A stretch of DNA of 6,379 bases from JAWLCQ01 sp041687095 (GTDB taxonomy: Bacteria > Planctomycetota > Phycisphaerae > SM23-33): assembly GCA_041687095.1 (NCBI GenBank), contig JAWLCQ010000237.1, positions 1 to 6,379 of the forward strand, given 5' to 3'. The stretch's first letter is position 1, and the number at the start of each line of letters is the position of its first letter. A program made the position numbers and the translations under genes. The notes below the pieces were generated by a model that worked only from the letters and a program-made list of their open reading frames with translations, had not been told where the DNA came from and did no database searches. Below, one piece after another: positions 1 through 4,962 of this stretch.

Positions 1-291
1 GGCAAGCCGCTGCGCTCCGCAAACCACGGCACCCATCCGAGAGTTACATGGAGCGCGTATGACGCTTCCATGCGAGGCCCGGCGGCGAATCCTTGCGGTG
101 CCGCGTTGGGGGGGGGGGCGGCGTGGGGGGCGGCGTGGGGGGGGGCGTGGGGGATTCCCTTGGCGGGGGGGCGGACGGTATGCTGGCGGCGGCGAGTGGT
201 GCGGCGGCCGGTGGCGTTACGTGTTGGCCGTGGCGGCCGGGGATGTCGCCCCGACCGGCAGACCGGGCGTGTCCGGCCGAGCCCGCTCCCC
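1..291. other. Gene-free, G-rich leader region
   Basis: I see no defensible gene here. Frames 1 and 2 on the plus strand are open from the window edge, but their translations are almost all Gly, Arg, Ala and Trp, and the reverse strand gives a Pro/Arg-rich product. That is what G-runs produce, not a protein family. Frame 3 is open from position 3 to a TGA at 60-62, so the first 62 bases could be the tail of an upstream gene, but the roughly 19 residues are too few to judge. No clear promoter for the gene starting at 307 was found. Confidence 0.5.
108..171 (+). repeat. G-run tract, potential G-quadruplex
   Basis: Five G-runs lie in 64 bases: 108-118 (11 G), 125-130 (6), 137-145 (9), 149-153 (5) and 165-171 (7). 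The first three intervals are CGGCGT, CGGCGT and CGT, so the tract is a degenerate tandem repeat of CGGCGT plus a variable G-run. The first four runs satisfy the usual G3+N1-7 quadruplex pattern with room to spare. The tract lies about 135 to 200 bases upstream of the GTG start at 307, on the coding strand of that gene. Run lengths may be affected by sequencing or slippage error. Confidence 0.8.
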
Positions 292-293
292 GT

Positions 294-298
294 GGAGG
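294..298 (+). promoter_or_regulatory. Ribosome binding site GGAGG
   Basis: GGAGG lies 8 nt before the GTG at 307. It is the reason for choosing that GTG rather than the in-frame GTG at 292 or the far upstream ATG at 70, which would add about 79 low-complexity residues encoded by the G-run tract. Confidence 0.75.
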
Positions 299-306
299 TT
301 CCATCC

Positions 307-657
307 GTGGAGCGCCTGCTTCCGATCCTGCTGCTCGTCGGGTCCAACTGCTTCATGACGTACGCGTGGTATGGCCACCTCAAGGACATGAGGGCGGCTC
401 CGCTGTATTTGGCGATCGGAGTGAGCTGGGGCGTGGCCTTCCTGGAGTACTGCCTCCAGGTCCCGGCCAACCGCCTGGGGTTCGGCGCGTATTCGCTGCC
501 GCAGCTCAAGGTGATGCAGGAGATCATCACCATGGCCGTCTTCGCGGGCTTCTGCCTGATCTACATGCGGCAGAAGCTCTCGCTGGACTTCGTCTGGGCG
601 GGGCTGTGCCTGGTGGCGGCGGCGTACTTCATGTTCCGCGGGCGGGCCCTGCCGTAG
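307..657 (+). CDS. DUF486 / DMT-type small membrane protein
   Basis: This encodes a 116-residue integral membrane protein that matches, by recognisable sequence style, the DUF486 (DMT_6) family of small four-helix proteins related to drug/metabolite transporters; no substrate is established for the family. Hydrophobic segments lie at about residues 3-20, 31-51, 69-88 and 94-112. Family-like signatures are FMTYAWYGHLK (16-26), WGVAFLEYCLQVPANR (41-56) and QLKVMQE (66-72). The length is typical for the family. The start is a GTG with GGAGG 8 nt upstream; the frame stays open upstream but only as low-complexity G-run translation. The TAG stop is 3 bp from the end of the converging glutaredoxin-like gene, so any terminator must lie inside that gene. 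Family assignment is confident; the function is unknown. Confidence 0.88.
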   Translation: MERLLPILLLVGSNCFMTYAWYGHLKDMRAAPLYLAIGVSWGVAFLEYCLQVPANRLGFGAYSLPQLKVMQEIITMAVFAGFCLIYMRQKLSLDFVWAGLCLVAAAYFMFRGRALP

Positions 658-660
658 CGG

Positions 661-921
661 TCACGTCTGCTCGTCGCGCGTCTCCTCGGTGTACCCGCTC
701 TGGTAGCGGTTGGTGCGCTCCATCAGGTCGTAGCGCATCTCGATGCGCTGGGCGATGGCGTCGTGGCCCTGGATGAGTTCCTCGTCGTCCCGCAGGGCAT
801 GCGGCGGGGCGGGGTCGCCCGCGCTGGCCTGTTCCACCCGGTGGGCCAGGTGGTAGTCCTGCATGCGGGAATCGAGTTGACGGCAGCGGTCGCAGTTGGG
901 ATCCACGTAGAGTGTGAGCAT
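661..921 (-). CDS. Small glutaredoxin-like CxxC protein
   Basis: The product is 86 residues and starts with a beta strand (MLTLYV) followed directly by PNCDRC, a CxxC pair at Cys10 and Cys13, then a helix. This is the N-terminal layout of thioredoxin-fold and glutaredoxin proteins. A later stretch, HALRDDEELIQGHDAIAQRI (41-60), resembles the beta-hairpin and final helix of glutaredoxins, where a target name such as G-H-D-A-I follows the acidic turn; here a Pro-Pro precedes it in place of a clear TVP cis-proline motif. The tail from about residue 62 is polar and charged. The chosen ATG at 921 has AGGGAG 7 nt upstream; an upstream in-frame ATG at 966 lacks such a site. It may be a thiol-disulfide reductase or a metal/redox-binding small protein in the cytoplasm. 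It lies 101 bp downstream of the AI-2E-type gene on the same strand and could share its transcript. Confidence 0.72.
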   Translation of the reverse strand: MLTLYVDPNCDRCRQLDSRMQDYHLAHRVEQASAGDPAPPHALRDDEELIQGHDAIAQRIEMRYDLMERTNRYQSGYTEETRDEQT

Positions 922-1022
922 GATCGATCTCCCTGGAGGCCTGGCACTCCCGATTGTCCGGTCCACGGTGGGCTCCGGATGGCCCCATGATGAATTCTAG
1001 ATCGGCGGGCGGCGGTCGGGGG

Positions 1023-2099
1023 TCAGGAGGGGAGCATCTCGGCGGCGGCGCGGCGGTGGGGGAGGACGATGTAGTGCTTGAGCATCGTCCAGATGGTCAG
1101 GTCGATGGGGATGGCGAGGATGAGCCCGGGCAGGCCGAAGATGTTGCCCCAGAGCAGGATGCTCAGCAGCGAGATGATCGGGGGGATGTGGGCGGCCTCG
1201 CGCATGATGAGGGGCGTCAGGACGTACGATTCGAGGGCTTGGACGATGGCGTAGACGATGAGGACCCCGATGACCTGCGTCGTCCCCTGTGACGCCGCCA
1301 CCAGCAGGGCGAGGACGAGCGTGAGGAAGGGCCCGAAGGTGGGGACGGTCTCGGCGACCGTGGCGAACAGCGCCAGTCCCAGCGCGAAGTTGAGCCCGAT
1401 GAACCAGTACCCCAGCCCGGTGGTGACTCCGACGGTGGCCATCCCCACCACCATCCCCAAAAACCACGCGCGCAGGCGGGGCTCCAGGTCGCGGATGGCG
1501 TTGCGCATGGGCGGCTGGCGGTTCGGGGGCAGGATTCCCAGCGCGGGCTCCAGCAGCCGCTCCGGAGTCGTCGCCAGGAGGTACAGGCCCCCGATGAACG
1601 CCACGAGAACGGCGAGGAGCAGCCCCAGCAGGGCACTTGCGAGGCCCCCGATCCAGTCGCTGACCGCCGAGCCGGTGAGCAGGCTCCCGACCCGGCCGGC
1701 GAGGTCGCGGACGGTGAGGAGGTCCTCCAGCCCCAGCCGGATGCTGATTTTTCGGAGAACGGAGTTGGCGCCCTCCTCGATCTGCGGCCACTGCCGGAGG
1801 TTCTCCGCGATCGGCTGGTAGAGCTGCCAGGCGGCGAGGCCGACGATGGTGATGACGACCAGGAGGAAGGCCATGACCGCCATGATTGCCCGGAGGCCTC
1901 GGGGCCCGGGCAGGATGCGGACGATCGGGTGCAGCAGCGACGCCATCGCCCCGGCCGCGAGAAGGCCCAGCAGGACCACCTCCAGCGCCCGGAAGAACCG
2001 CAGGAGCAGCACGAAGAGGATCGCCCACAGGAACAGGGGGATGAACGACTGTATGGCGACCCAGACGGGCGTATCCGGCTGCGACTGCTGTGTCTCCAT
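1023..2099 (-). CDS. AI-2E family transporter-like membrane protein
   Basis: The 358-residue product is an AI-2E family (PerM/TqsA type) integral membrane protein. Hydrophobic segments lie near residues 17-34, 39-60, 70-95, 150-177, 212-235, 236-266, 270-296 and 308-340, with the characteristic long polar loop (about 96-150) after the third segment. Family-like motifs in the C-terminal half are ETVPTFGPFL (250-259), QALESYVLTPLIM (287-299) and GLPGLILAIPI (322-332). Length matches the usual 340-370. Family members have been linked to AI-2 export, sodium/proton exchange or unknown transport, so the substrate here is open. The ATG at 2099 has AGGGGA about 8 nt upstream. It lies 58 bp after aat on the same strand, with a possible -10 element in that gap. 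Confidence 0.93.
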   Translation of the reverse strand: METQQSQPDTPVWVAIQSFIPLFLWAILFVLLLRFFRALEVVLLGLLAAGAMASLLHPIVRILPGPRGLRAIMAVMAFLLVVITIVGLAAWQLYQPIAENLRQWPQIEEGANSVLRKISIRLGLEDLLTVRDLAGRVGSLLTGSAVSDWIGGLASALLGLLLAVLVAFIGGLYLLATTPERLLEPALGILPPNRQPPMRNAIRDLEPRLRAWFLGMVVGMATVGVTTGLGYWFIGLNFALGLALFATVAETVPTFGPFLTLVLALLVAASQGTTQVIGVLIVYAIVQALESYVLTPLIMREAAHIPPIISLLSILLWGNIFGLPGLILAIPIDLTIWTMLKHYIVLPHRRAAAEMLPS

Positions 2100-2128
2100 G
2101 GAGGCAATCCCCTTTCTTCGCCGCCGGA

Positions 2129-2134
2129 ATTATA
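2129..2134 (-). promoter_or_regulatory. Possible -10 element before the AI-2E gene
   Basis: Read on the minus strand this is a perfect TATAAT, an island of A/T in very GC-rich DNA, 29 nt before the ATG at 2099. No good -35 lies 16-18 bp upstream; CTGACA is 21 bp away and overlaps the aat stop codon. A short CCGG-AAA-CCGG palindrome sits between them. It could give the gene its own promoter in addition to read-through from aat. Confidence 0.35.
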
Positions 2135-2157
2135 GGGGCCGGTTTCCGGGGCGATTG

Positions 2158-2793
2158 TCAGGCGAAGGTGCAGTCCTGCCGGAGGGCGGCGGCGAGGCGT
2201 TGGAGGTAGAGCGGGCGCGGGAGGTCGTACGCCCCGTATTGCAGGAGGTTGGGCGTGGTCCACTGGATGTCCAGCAGCGAAAAGCCCCGCTCGCGGAGGC
2301 GATTCACGAGGAAGGCCAGGGCGACCTTGCCCGCGTCGGTGGCGGTGTGGAACATGCTCTCGGCGAAGAACGCTCCCCCGAGGGCGACCCCGTAGAGCCC
2401 CCCGACGGGGTGGCCCTGCTCCAGCGCGTCGCGCGGCCAGGCCTCGACGGAGTGGGCGAGGCCCAGTTCGTGCAGGCGGCGGTAGGCGAGGCGGATCTCG
2501 GGCGAGATCCACGTGGGCGCGGCCCCGGGGCGCTGGGCGCAGAGGCGGACGACGTCGTCGAAGCGGCGGTTGACGGTGCAGACGTAGCGCCCGCCGCGGA
2601 CGGTCCGCGCCAGGCGGCGGGGGAGGTGGAAGCGCTCGTCGAGCGGGATGGCGCCCCGCGGGTCCGGGCTGAACCACATCAGTTCCCCGTCCTGCACCAT
2701 GGGGAACAGCCCGTGGGCGTAGGCGTAGACGAGGTTCCGCGGGGACAGGACGCGGAGGATCTCGGGGTCGCATTGGCGGGGGTCGGTTGGCAT
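2158..2793 (-). CDS. aat: Leucyl/phenylalanyl-tRNA--protein transferase
   Basis: Aat moves Leu or Phe from aminoacyl-tRNA to the N-terminal Arg or Lys of proteins, marking them for ClpAP/ClpS degradation by the bacterial N-end rule. The 211-residue product carries the family landmarks: AYAHGLFPM (24-32), WFSPDPR (40-46), TWISPEI (94-100), AYRRLHELGLAHSVEAW (103-119), the signature GGLYGVALGGAFFAESMF (131-148) with the catalytic-region Glu145, and a C-terminal LLDIQWTTPNLLQYGA (173-188). Differences from the E. coli type are AES instead of GES and A-G-K (154-156) where A-S-K is usual; both look like tolerated variation. The ATG at 2793 has no clear Shine-Dalgarno. It appears first in the minus-strand run aat, AI-2E gene, glutaredoxin-like gene. 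Known family biology; the operon membership is inferred. Confidence 0.95.
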   Translation of the reverse strand: MPTDPRQCDPEILRVLSPRNLVYAYAHGLFPMVQDGELMWFSPDPRGAIPLDERFHLPRRLARTVRGGRYVCTVNRRFDDVVRLCAQRPGAAPTWISPEIRLAYRRLHELGLAHSVEAWPRDALEQGHPVGGLYGVALGGAFFAESMFHTATDAGKVALAFLVNRLRERGFSLLDIQWTTPNLLQYGAYDLPRPLYLQRLAAALRQDCTFA

Positions 2794-2816
2794 GGGGCGG
2801 TCTGGGAGGGCGCATT

Positions 2817-2932
2817 ACCGCGGAGATCGCAGAGATCGCAGAGGGAGGAGGGAATACAGGAAAGCGGACGCCGCAGCGCAGGGGCGCTTCCTGCTTCTCC
2901 CGGCCTTCCGCTCTCCGCGCTCTTTGCGGTGG
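2817..2932. repeat. Imperfect palindromic intergenic repeat (GCAGAGATC type)
   Basis: The left arm (2817-2844) begins ACCGCGGAGATCGCAGAG and contains a 9-bp unit GAGATCGCA twice in tandem (2823-2840). The right arm (2904-2932) ends CCGCGCTCTTTGCGGTGG; its reverse complement, starting CCACCGCAAAGAGCGCGG, aligns with the left arm with a few mismatches. The centre of about 60 bp is unrelated filler. This is the form of a short non-coding palindromic element, of a style common between genes in large environmental genomes. It fills the space just upstream of aat, so any aat promoter must lie in it or in the short stretch up to 2793. No transposase or coding function is visible. Confidence 0.65.
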
Positions 2933-2947
2933 AGGATTCCGGAGAGG

Positions 2948-2962
2948 TCTAGCAGCCTGTTT
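2948..2962. repeat. 15-bp direct repeat, partner at 3098-3112
   Basis: TCTAGCAGCCTGTTT here recurs as TCTAGCAGCCCGTTT at 3098-3112, exactly 150 bp away, with one difference. The second copy is the left half of the perfect hairpin around the stop codon at 3125; this copy lacks the complementary half. The two copies bracket the GAGCAG-type palindrome at 2989-3099. Confidence 0.6.
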
Positions 2963-2988
2963 ACAAAGTCACACCATGCTTCCTGATG

Positions 2989-3099
2989 GAGCAGTAGAAC
3001 AGGAGAGTAGGAGGCCGCATGCGTGTAACACGTTGGCTCTTCATGAGTTCCGTGGATGTCTTGAATCTACTGCTCACCTGTTCTCCTGCTCGCCTGCTC
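2989..3099. repeat. Imperfect palindromic intergenic repeat (GAGCAG/ACAGGAG type)
   Basis: The left arm (2989-3013) reads GAGCAGTAGAACAGGAGAG and onward. The reverse complement of 3075-3099 reads GAGCAGGCGAGCAGGAGAAC and onward, matching at about 18 of 25 positions. Both arms are purine-rich on one strand with an approximate AGCAGG/ACAGGAG period. The centre of about 60 bp shows no gene. This is a second, different palindromic element beside the one at 2817-2932. Together they account for almost all of the 330-bp gene-free interval 2794-3124. Confidence 0.5.
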
Positions 3100-3127
3100 T
3101 AGCAGCCCGTTTCTAAACGGGCTGTTA
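3100..3127 (-). terminator. Hairpin spanning the stop codon of the tRNA-binding gene
   Basis: CAGCCCGTTT (3103-3112) and AAACGGGCTG (3115-3124) are perfect 10-bp complements with a 2-nt gap. Three more pairs, one of them G-T, extend the stem to 3100-3127. Read on the minus strand, the TAA stop (3125-3127) opens the left side of the stem. It could act as a transcription terminator for the gene at 3125-3493, but no T-tract follows, so it is not a classical intrinsic terminator; protection of the 3' end or a repeat-derived origin are alternatives. A half copy of the same sequence lies at 2948-2962. Confidence 0.55.
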
Positions 3128-3493
3128 GGAGATCGCCGAACCCGCCGGAACGCTCGGGTCGGTGGTGAGGGTCATCACCTTCCGCTGCCCGTCCTGCTCA
3201 AAGCTCGCCGCCAGGAGCATGCCCTGCGACTCCAGGCCGCGCATCTTTCGCGGTTCGAGGTTGACGATGACGGCGATGTTCGCCCCGAGCAGGGCCTCGG
3301 CGGGGACGTACTCGCGAAGGCCCGCGAGGATCTGCCGCTGCTCCGTGCCCAGGTCCACCTTGAGGACGTAGAGCTTGTCGGCGTTGGGGTGGTCGGCGAC
3401 CTCCAGCACGCGCCCGATCCGCAGGTCGAGCTTGGCGAAGTCGTCGTAGGTGATGGTCGGTTTCTGCGGATTCTCCGAAGCAGTCTCGGTCAT
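3125..3493 (-). CDS. Stand-alone MetG-type C-terminal tRNA-binding domain protein
   Basis: The 122-residue protein is a free-standing tRNA-binding OB-fold of the kind found at the C-terminus of methionyl-tRNA synthetase (MetG), also known as a MetRS beta subunit and related to CsaA and Arc1p/EMAP-type domains. The match is near complete: ITYDDFAKLDLRIGRVLEV (14-32), HPNADKLYVLKVDLG (35-49), RQILAGLREY (53-62), and NLEPRKMRGLESQGMLLAA (78-96), ending in VPAGSAIS as MetG C-termini do. Its expected job is to improve tRNA capture by a MetRS lacking this domain, which is not in the window. The ATG at 3493 has AAGGA 5 nt upstream; the frame is open further upstream to 3916 but only through repeat DNA. 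A plausible promoter lies at 3520-3548 and a hairpin overlaps the stop. Confidence 0.92.
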   Translation of the reverse strand: MTETASENPQKPTITYDDFAKLDLRIGRVLEVADHPNADKLYVLKVDLGTEQRQILAGLREYVPAEALLGANIAVIVNLEPRKMRGLESQGMLLAASFEQDGQRKVMTLTTDPSVPAGSAIS

Positions 3494-3519
3494 GGGGTTC
3501 CTTTCCGGGTCTGGGGGGT

Positions 3520-3548
3520 AGTCTAGGCGACGCGGGCGCGGACGGCAA
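3520..3548 (-). promoter_or_regulatory. Candidate sigma70-type promoter for the tRNA-binding gene
   Basis: On the minus strand, TTGCCG (3543-3548) and TAGACT (3520-3525) are separated by exactly 17 bp. Each hexamer matches the consensus at 4 of 6 positions. The predicted transcript would start about 20 nt before the AAGGA ribosome site and the ATG at 3493. It lies just outside the left arm of the large inverted repeat. Confidence 0.5.
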
Positions 3549-3573
3549 GGGGGCGGAAGGCGGGGATGAACGC

Positions 3574-3726
3574 AGCGCGGGCTGCGCCCGCTCCCAATTT
3601 CGATTCTCGACTTCTGATTTTCGATTGGGCTGACGCCCCTGCCACGGCCCCAATCGAAGTGGGCGCGGTTTGACGACCGGGGAACATCCTCGAAAAGGCG
3701 AGGGTCTTGCGCGTTTGCAGTGCAGA
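3574..3726 (+). repeat. Left arm of 153-bp inverted repeat
   Basis: Hand alignment of this arm with the reverse complement of 3980-4132 gives 136 of 153 identical positions with no gaps; the outer 32 bp are identical. Inside the arm are ordered hairpins: GCGGGC-TGC-GCCCGC (3577-3591), TCGATTGGG (3621-3629) pairing with CCCAATCGA (3649-3657), and ATCCTCG pairing with CGAGGGT near 3686-3705 (one G-T pair). The mismatches fall mostly in loops and in the 3661-3680 stretch. No protein family is recognisable in any frame. It is best described as one copy of a structured intergenic repeat. Confidence 0.85.
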
Positions 3727-3979
3727 GGAACGCAGATCCGGAAAGAGCAGGGAAACCCTCAAGCGTCCCGTCGACATTTGCCCCCGGCACGCCCCGACGC
3801 CAAGCCTCTCTCGAGGCCCGGACCGGTCTGGTTGCTGAGGCCGTCCCACGGGACAGACAGCGTCCCGTGGGCATTGCCCCCGCGCGAGTTGGGGACCGGA
3901 TGGGATATGCGAACACTTCCCGGACCCGGACCCGTCCCCGGACCCGTCAAGGGCCCGAGCACCCACCGCCTCAACCCCA
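3727..3979. other. Spacer of the inverted repeat, no gene
   Basis: This 253-bp spacer has open frames but no recognisable protein. It holds a perfect 10-bp hairpin, CCCACGGGAC (3845-3854) and GTCCCGTGGG (3862-3871), with the 7-nt loop AGACAGC; each arm is itself close to palindromic. A short run of CCGGACCCG units lies at 3919-3948. I see no transposase, integrase, attachment site or RNA gene of a known type. Confidence 0.6.
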
Positions 3980-4132
3980 TCTGCGCCGCAAACGCGCAAG
4001 ATCCTCGCTTTTTCGAGGATGTTCTCCGGTGCTCTAACGGCGTTCACTTCGATTGGGGCCATGGCAGGGGCGACAGCCCAATCGAAAATCCAAAATCGAC
4101 AATCGAAATTGGGAGCGGGCGCAGCCCGCGCT
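3980..4132 (-). repeat. Right arm of 153-bp inverted repeat
   Basis: This arm is the inverted counterpart of 3574-3726, at about 89% identity. It keeps the same hairpins: ATCCTCG-CTTTTT-CGAGGAT (4001-4020), perfect at 7 bp where the left arm has a G-T pair, CGATTGGG with CCCAATCG, and the outer GCGGGC-TGC-GCCCGC. The conservation of stems with changes in loops suggests the folded form is the unit. It lies about 200 bp upstream of the PIG-L gene and, in one frame, is open into it, which explains the false long N-terminal extension of that gene. Confidence 0.85.
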
Positions 4133-4136
4133 ATGC

Positions 4137-4200
4137 AATCCCCCAAATCTGTGTAATCCCCCTCTCTCCGAGCCTCGTCTTTCCTTTGCGCCTTTGCGTG
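4137..4200. repeat. Degenerate short-repeat fragments
   Basis: AATCCCCC occurs at 4137-4144 and 4155-4162, bracketing AAATCTGTGT, and again as part of 4250-4259. An 8-bp unit CCTTTGCG is repeated in tandem at 4183-4198. These look like single-sided remnants of the same general class of intergenic repeats as at 2817-2932; I could not find a matching opposite arm for the CCTTTGCG unit. Confidence 0.45.
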
Positions 4201-4269
4201 AGGCGCTCGTCGCTTCCCGGCCGGGGCGGATTTTCTCCCGCCGTCGCACAATCCCCCCCGTCACCCGCA

Positions 4270-4314
4270 TATAGTTCCGCAAAGGTGACCCGCGGGCCCG
4301 AGGAGCCGGGCCCG
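4270..4314 (+). promoter_or_regulatory. Possible promoter and leader hairpin of the PIG-L operon
   Basis: TATAGT at 4270-4275 is a fair -10 match in GC-rich DNA, but no good -35 is visible. Downstream, CGGGCCCG (4293-4300) is repeated at 4307-4314; since it is its own reverse complement, the pair forms an 8-bp stem with the 6-nt loop AGGAGC. The loop carries a ribosome-binding-like AGGAG, 30 nt before the ATG at 4336 and too far to serve it directly. An in-frame GTG at 4285 precedes the hairpin. Confidence 0.35.
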
Positions 4315-4335
4315 GGCGACCGGTTCGGACGGGGT

Positions 4336-4962
4336 ATGAACGAATTGTTCAGCGAGGCGCGGCGGTCCGCGGTGGTCATTGTCGCTCACCCGGATGACGA
4401 GGTCATCTGGGGGGGAGGGATGATGCTGCGTCACCCGCACTGGGAGTGGACGGTCTTCAGCCTCTGCCGCGCGGACGACCGCGACCGCGCGCCCAAGTTC
4501 GCCCGCGTCTGCGACGCCCTGCGCTCCGCCCCGCTCATCAGCGACCTCGACGACGGGGCCCCCCTGGCCGAGATCGACGCCCCGCGCGAGATCGGCGGGC
4601 GGCTGCGTGAGGTCCTGGGGGAGCGGAGGTGGGACGTGTGCCTCACGCACGGGGCGGGGGGCGAGTACGGCCACCCGCGCCACGTGCAGGTGCACGCCCA
4701 GGTTCTCCGCGCCGCCGCGATGGGTTGGCTGGCGGTGGGGGAGGTATGGGCGTACGCCTGCGTCTGCGACCCGCGGACCGGGCACTGCCGCCCCGACCCC
4801 GCCGCCGACGCGCTGTTGGCACTTACCCCCGCCGAGCTGAGCGAAAAGAAGCGGCTCGTGCGGGACGTCTACGGGTACGCGGAGGACTCGTTCGAGGTGA
4901 CGGCGTGCATCACCCCGGAGGCCTTCCGCCGATGCCCCCCCATGCAAGGAACCCAATCATGA
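4336..4962 (+). CDS. PIG-L/LmbE-type deacetylase
   Basis: The 208-residue product belongs to the PIG-L/LmbE family of zinc-dependent N-acetyl-sugar deacetylases (MshB, BshB, DacB2-type relatives). The hallmark AHPDDE is at residues 17-22, giving the expected zinc ligands His18 and Asp21 and the general base Asp20. The second site is THGAGGEYGHPRHVQVH (104-120), with His113, His116 and His120 available, one of which should be the third ligand. The fold's first strand (SAVVIVAHPDDE) starts almost at the N-terminus, supporting the ATG at 4336; its upstream GGGG is too close to be a good ribosome site, and GTG at 4285 remains an alternative start. The protein is on the short side for the family. 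The TGA stop overlaps the start of the glycosyltransferase (ATGA, 4959-4962), so translation is likely coupled. The likely role is removing an acetyl group from a GlcNAc-like sugar made or used by the partner; the substrate is not known. Confidence 0.9.
   Translation: MNELFSEARRSAVVIVAHPDDEVIWGGGMMLRHPHWEWTVFSLCRADDRDRAPKFARVCDALRSAPLISDLDDGAPLAEIDAPREIGGRLREVLGERRWDVCLTHGAGGEYGHPRHVQVHAQVLRAAAMGWLAVGEVWAYACVCDPRTGHCRPDPAADALLALTPAELSEKKRLVRDVYGYAEDSFEVTACITPEAFRRCPPMQGTQS
4946..4950 (+). promoter_or_regulatory. Ribosome binding site AAGGA inside the PIG-L gene
   Basis: AAGGA lies 8 nt before the ATG at 4959, within the last codons of the PIG-L gene. It fixes the start of the glycosyltransferase and excludes the longer open frame back to 4629, which would be a frame-shifted reading of PIG-L. 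Confidence 0.75.

Noticed and set aside
70..306. Upstream extension of the DUF486 protein
   Set aside because: It would translate the G-run tract into Gly/Ala/Trp/Arg residues; the GGAGG site and family length support the GTG at 307.
661..921. Functional link of the glutaredoxin-like gene to a bacillithiol-type pathway with the PIG-L/GT4 pair
   Set aside because: It is about 3.4 kb away, on the other strand and separated by unrelated genes; proximity alone is too weak.
1217..2815. 532-aa minus-strand ORF across aat and the AI-2E gene
   Set aside because: It is a Pro/Arg/Ser-rich out-of-frame reading of two well-recognised genes and crosses their boundary.
2817..3099. CRISPR-like array
   Set aside because: The repeats are short, adjacent tandem units or inverted arms, with no regularly spaced direct repeats, spacers or cas genes.
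3494..3916. Upstream extension of the tRNA-binding protein
   Set aside because: The extension is encoded by the left repeat arm. The ATG at 3493 has a good AAGGA site and fits the family's N-terminus.
3670..4335. Long in-frame N-terminal extension of the PIG-L gene
   Set aside because: The extra 222 residues come from the inverted-repeat spacer and right arm, have low-complexity composition, and the PIG-L fold starts directly after the ATG at 4336.
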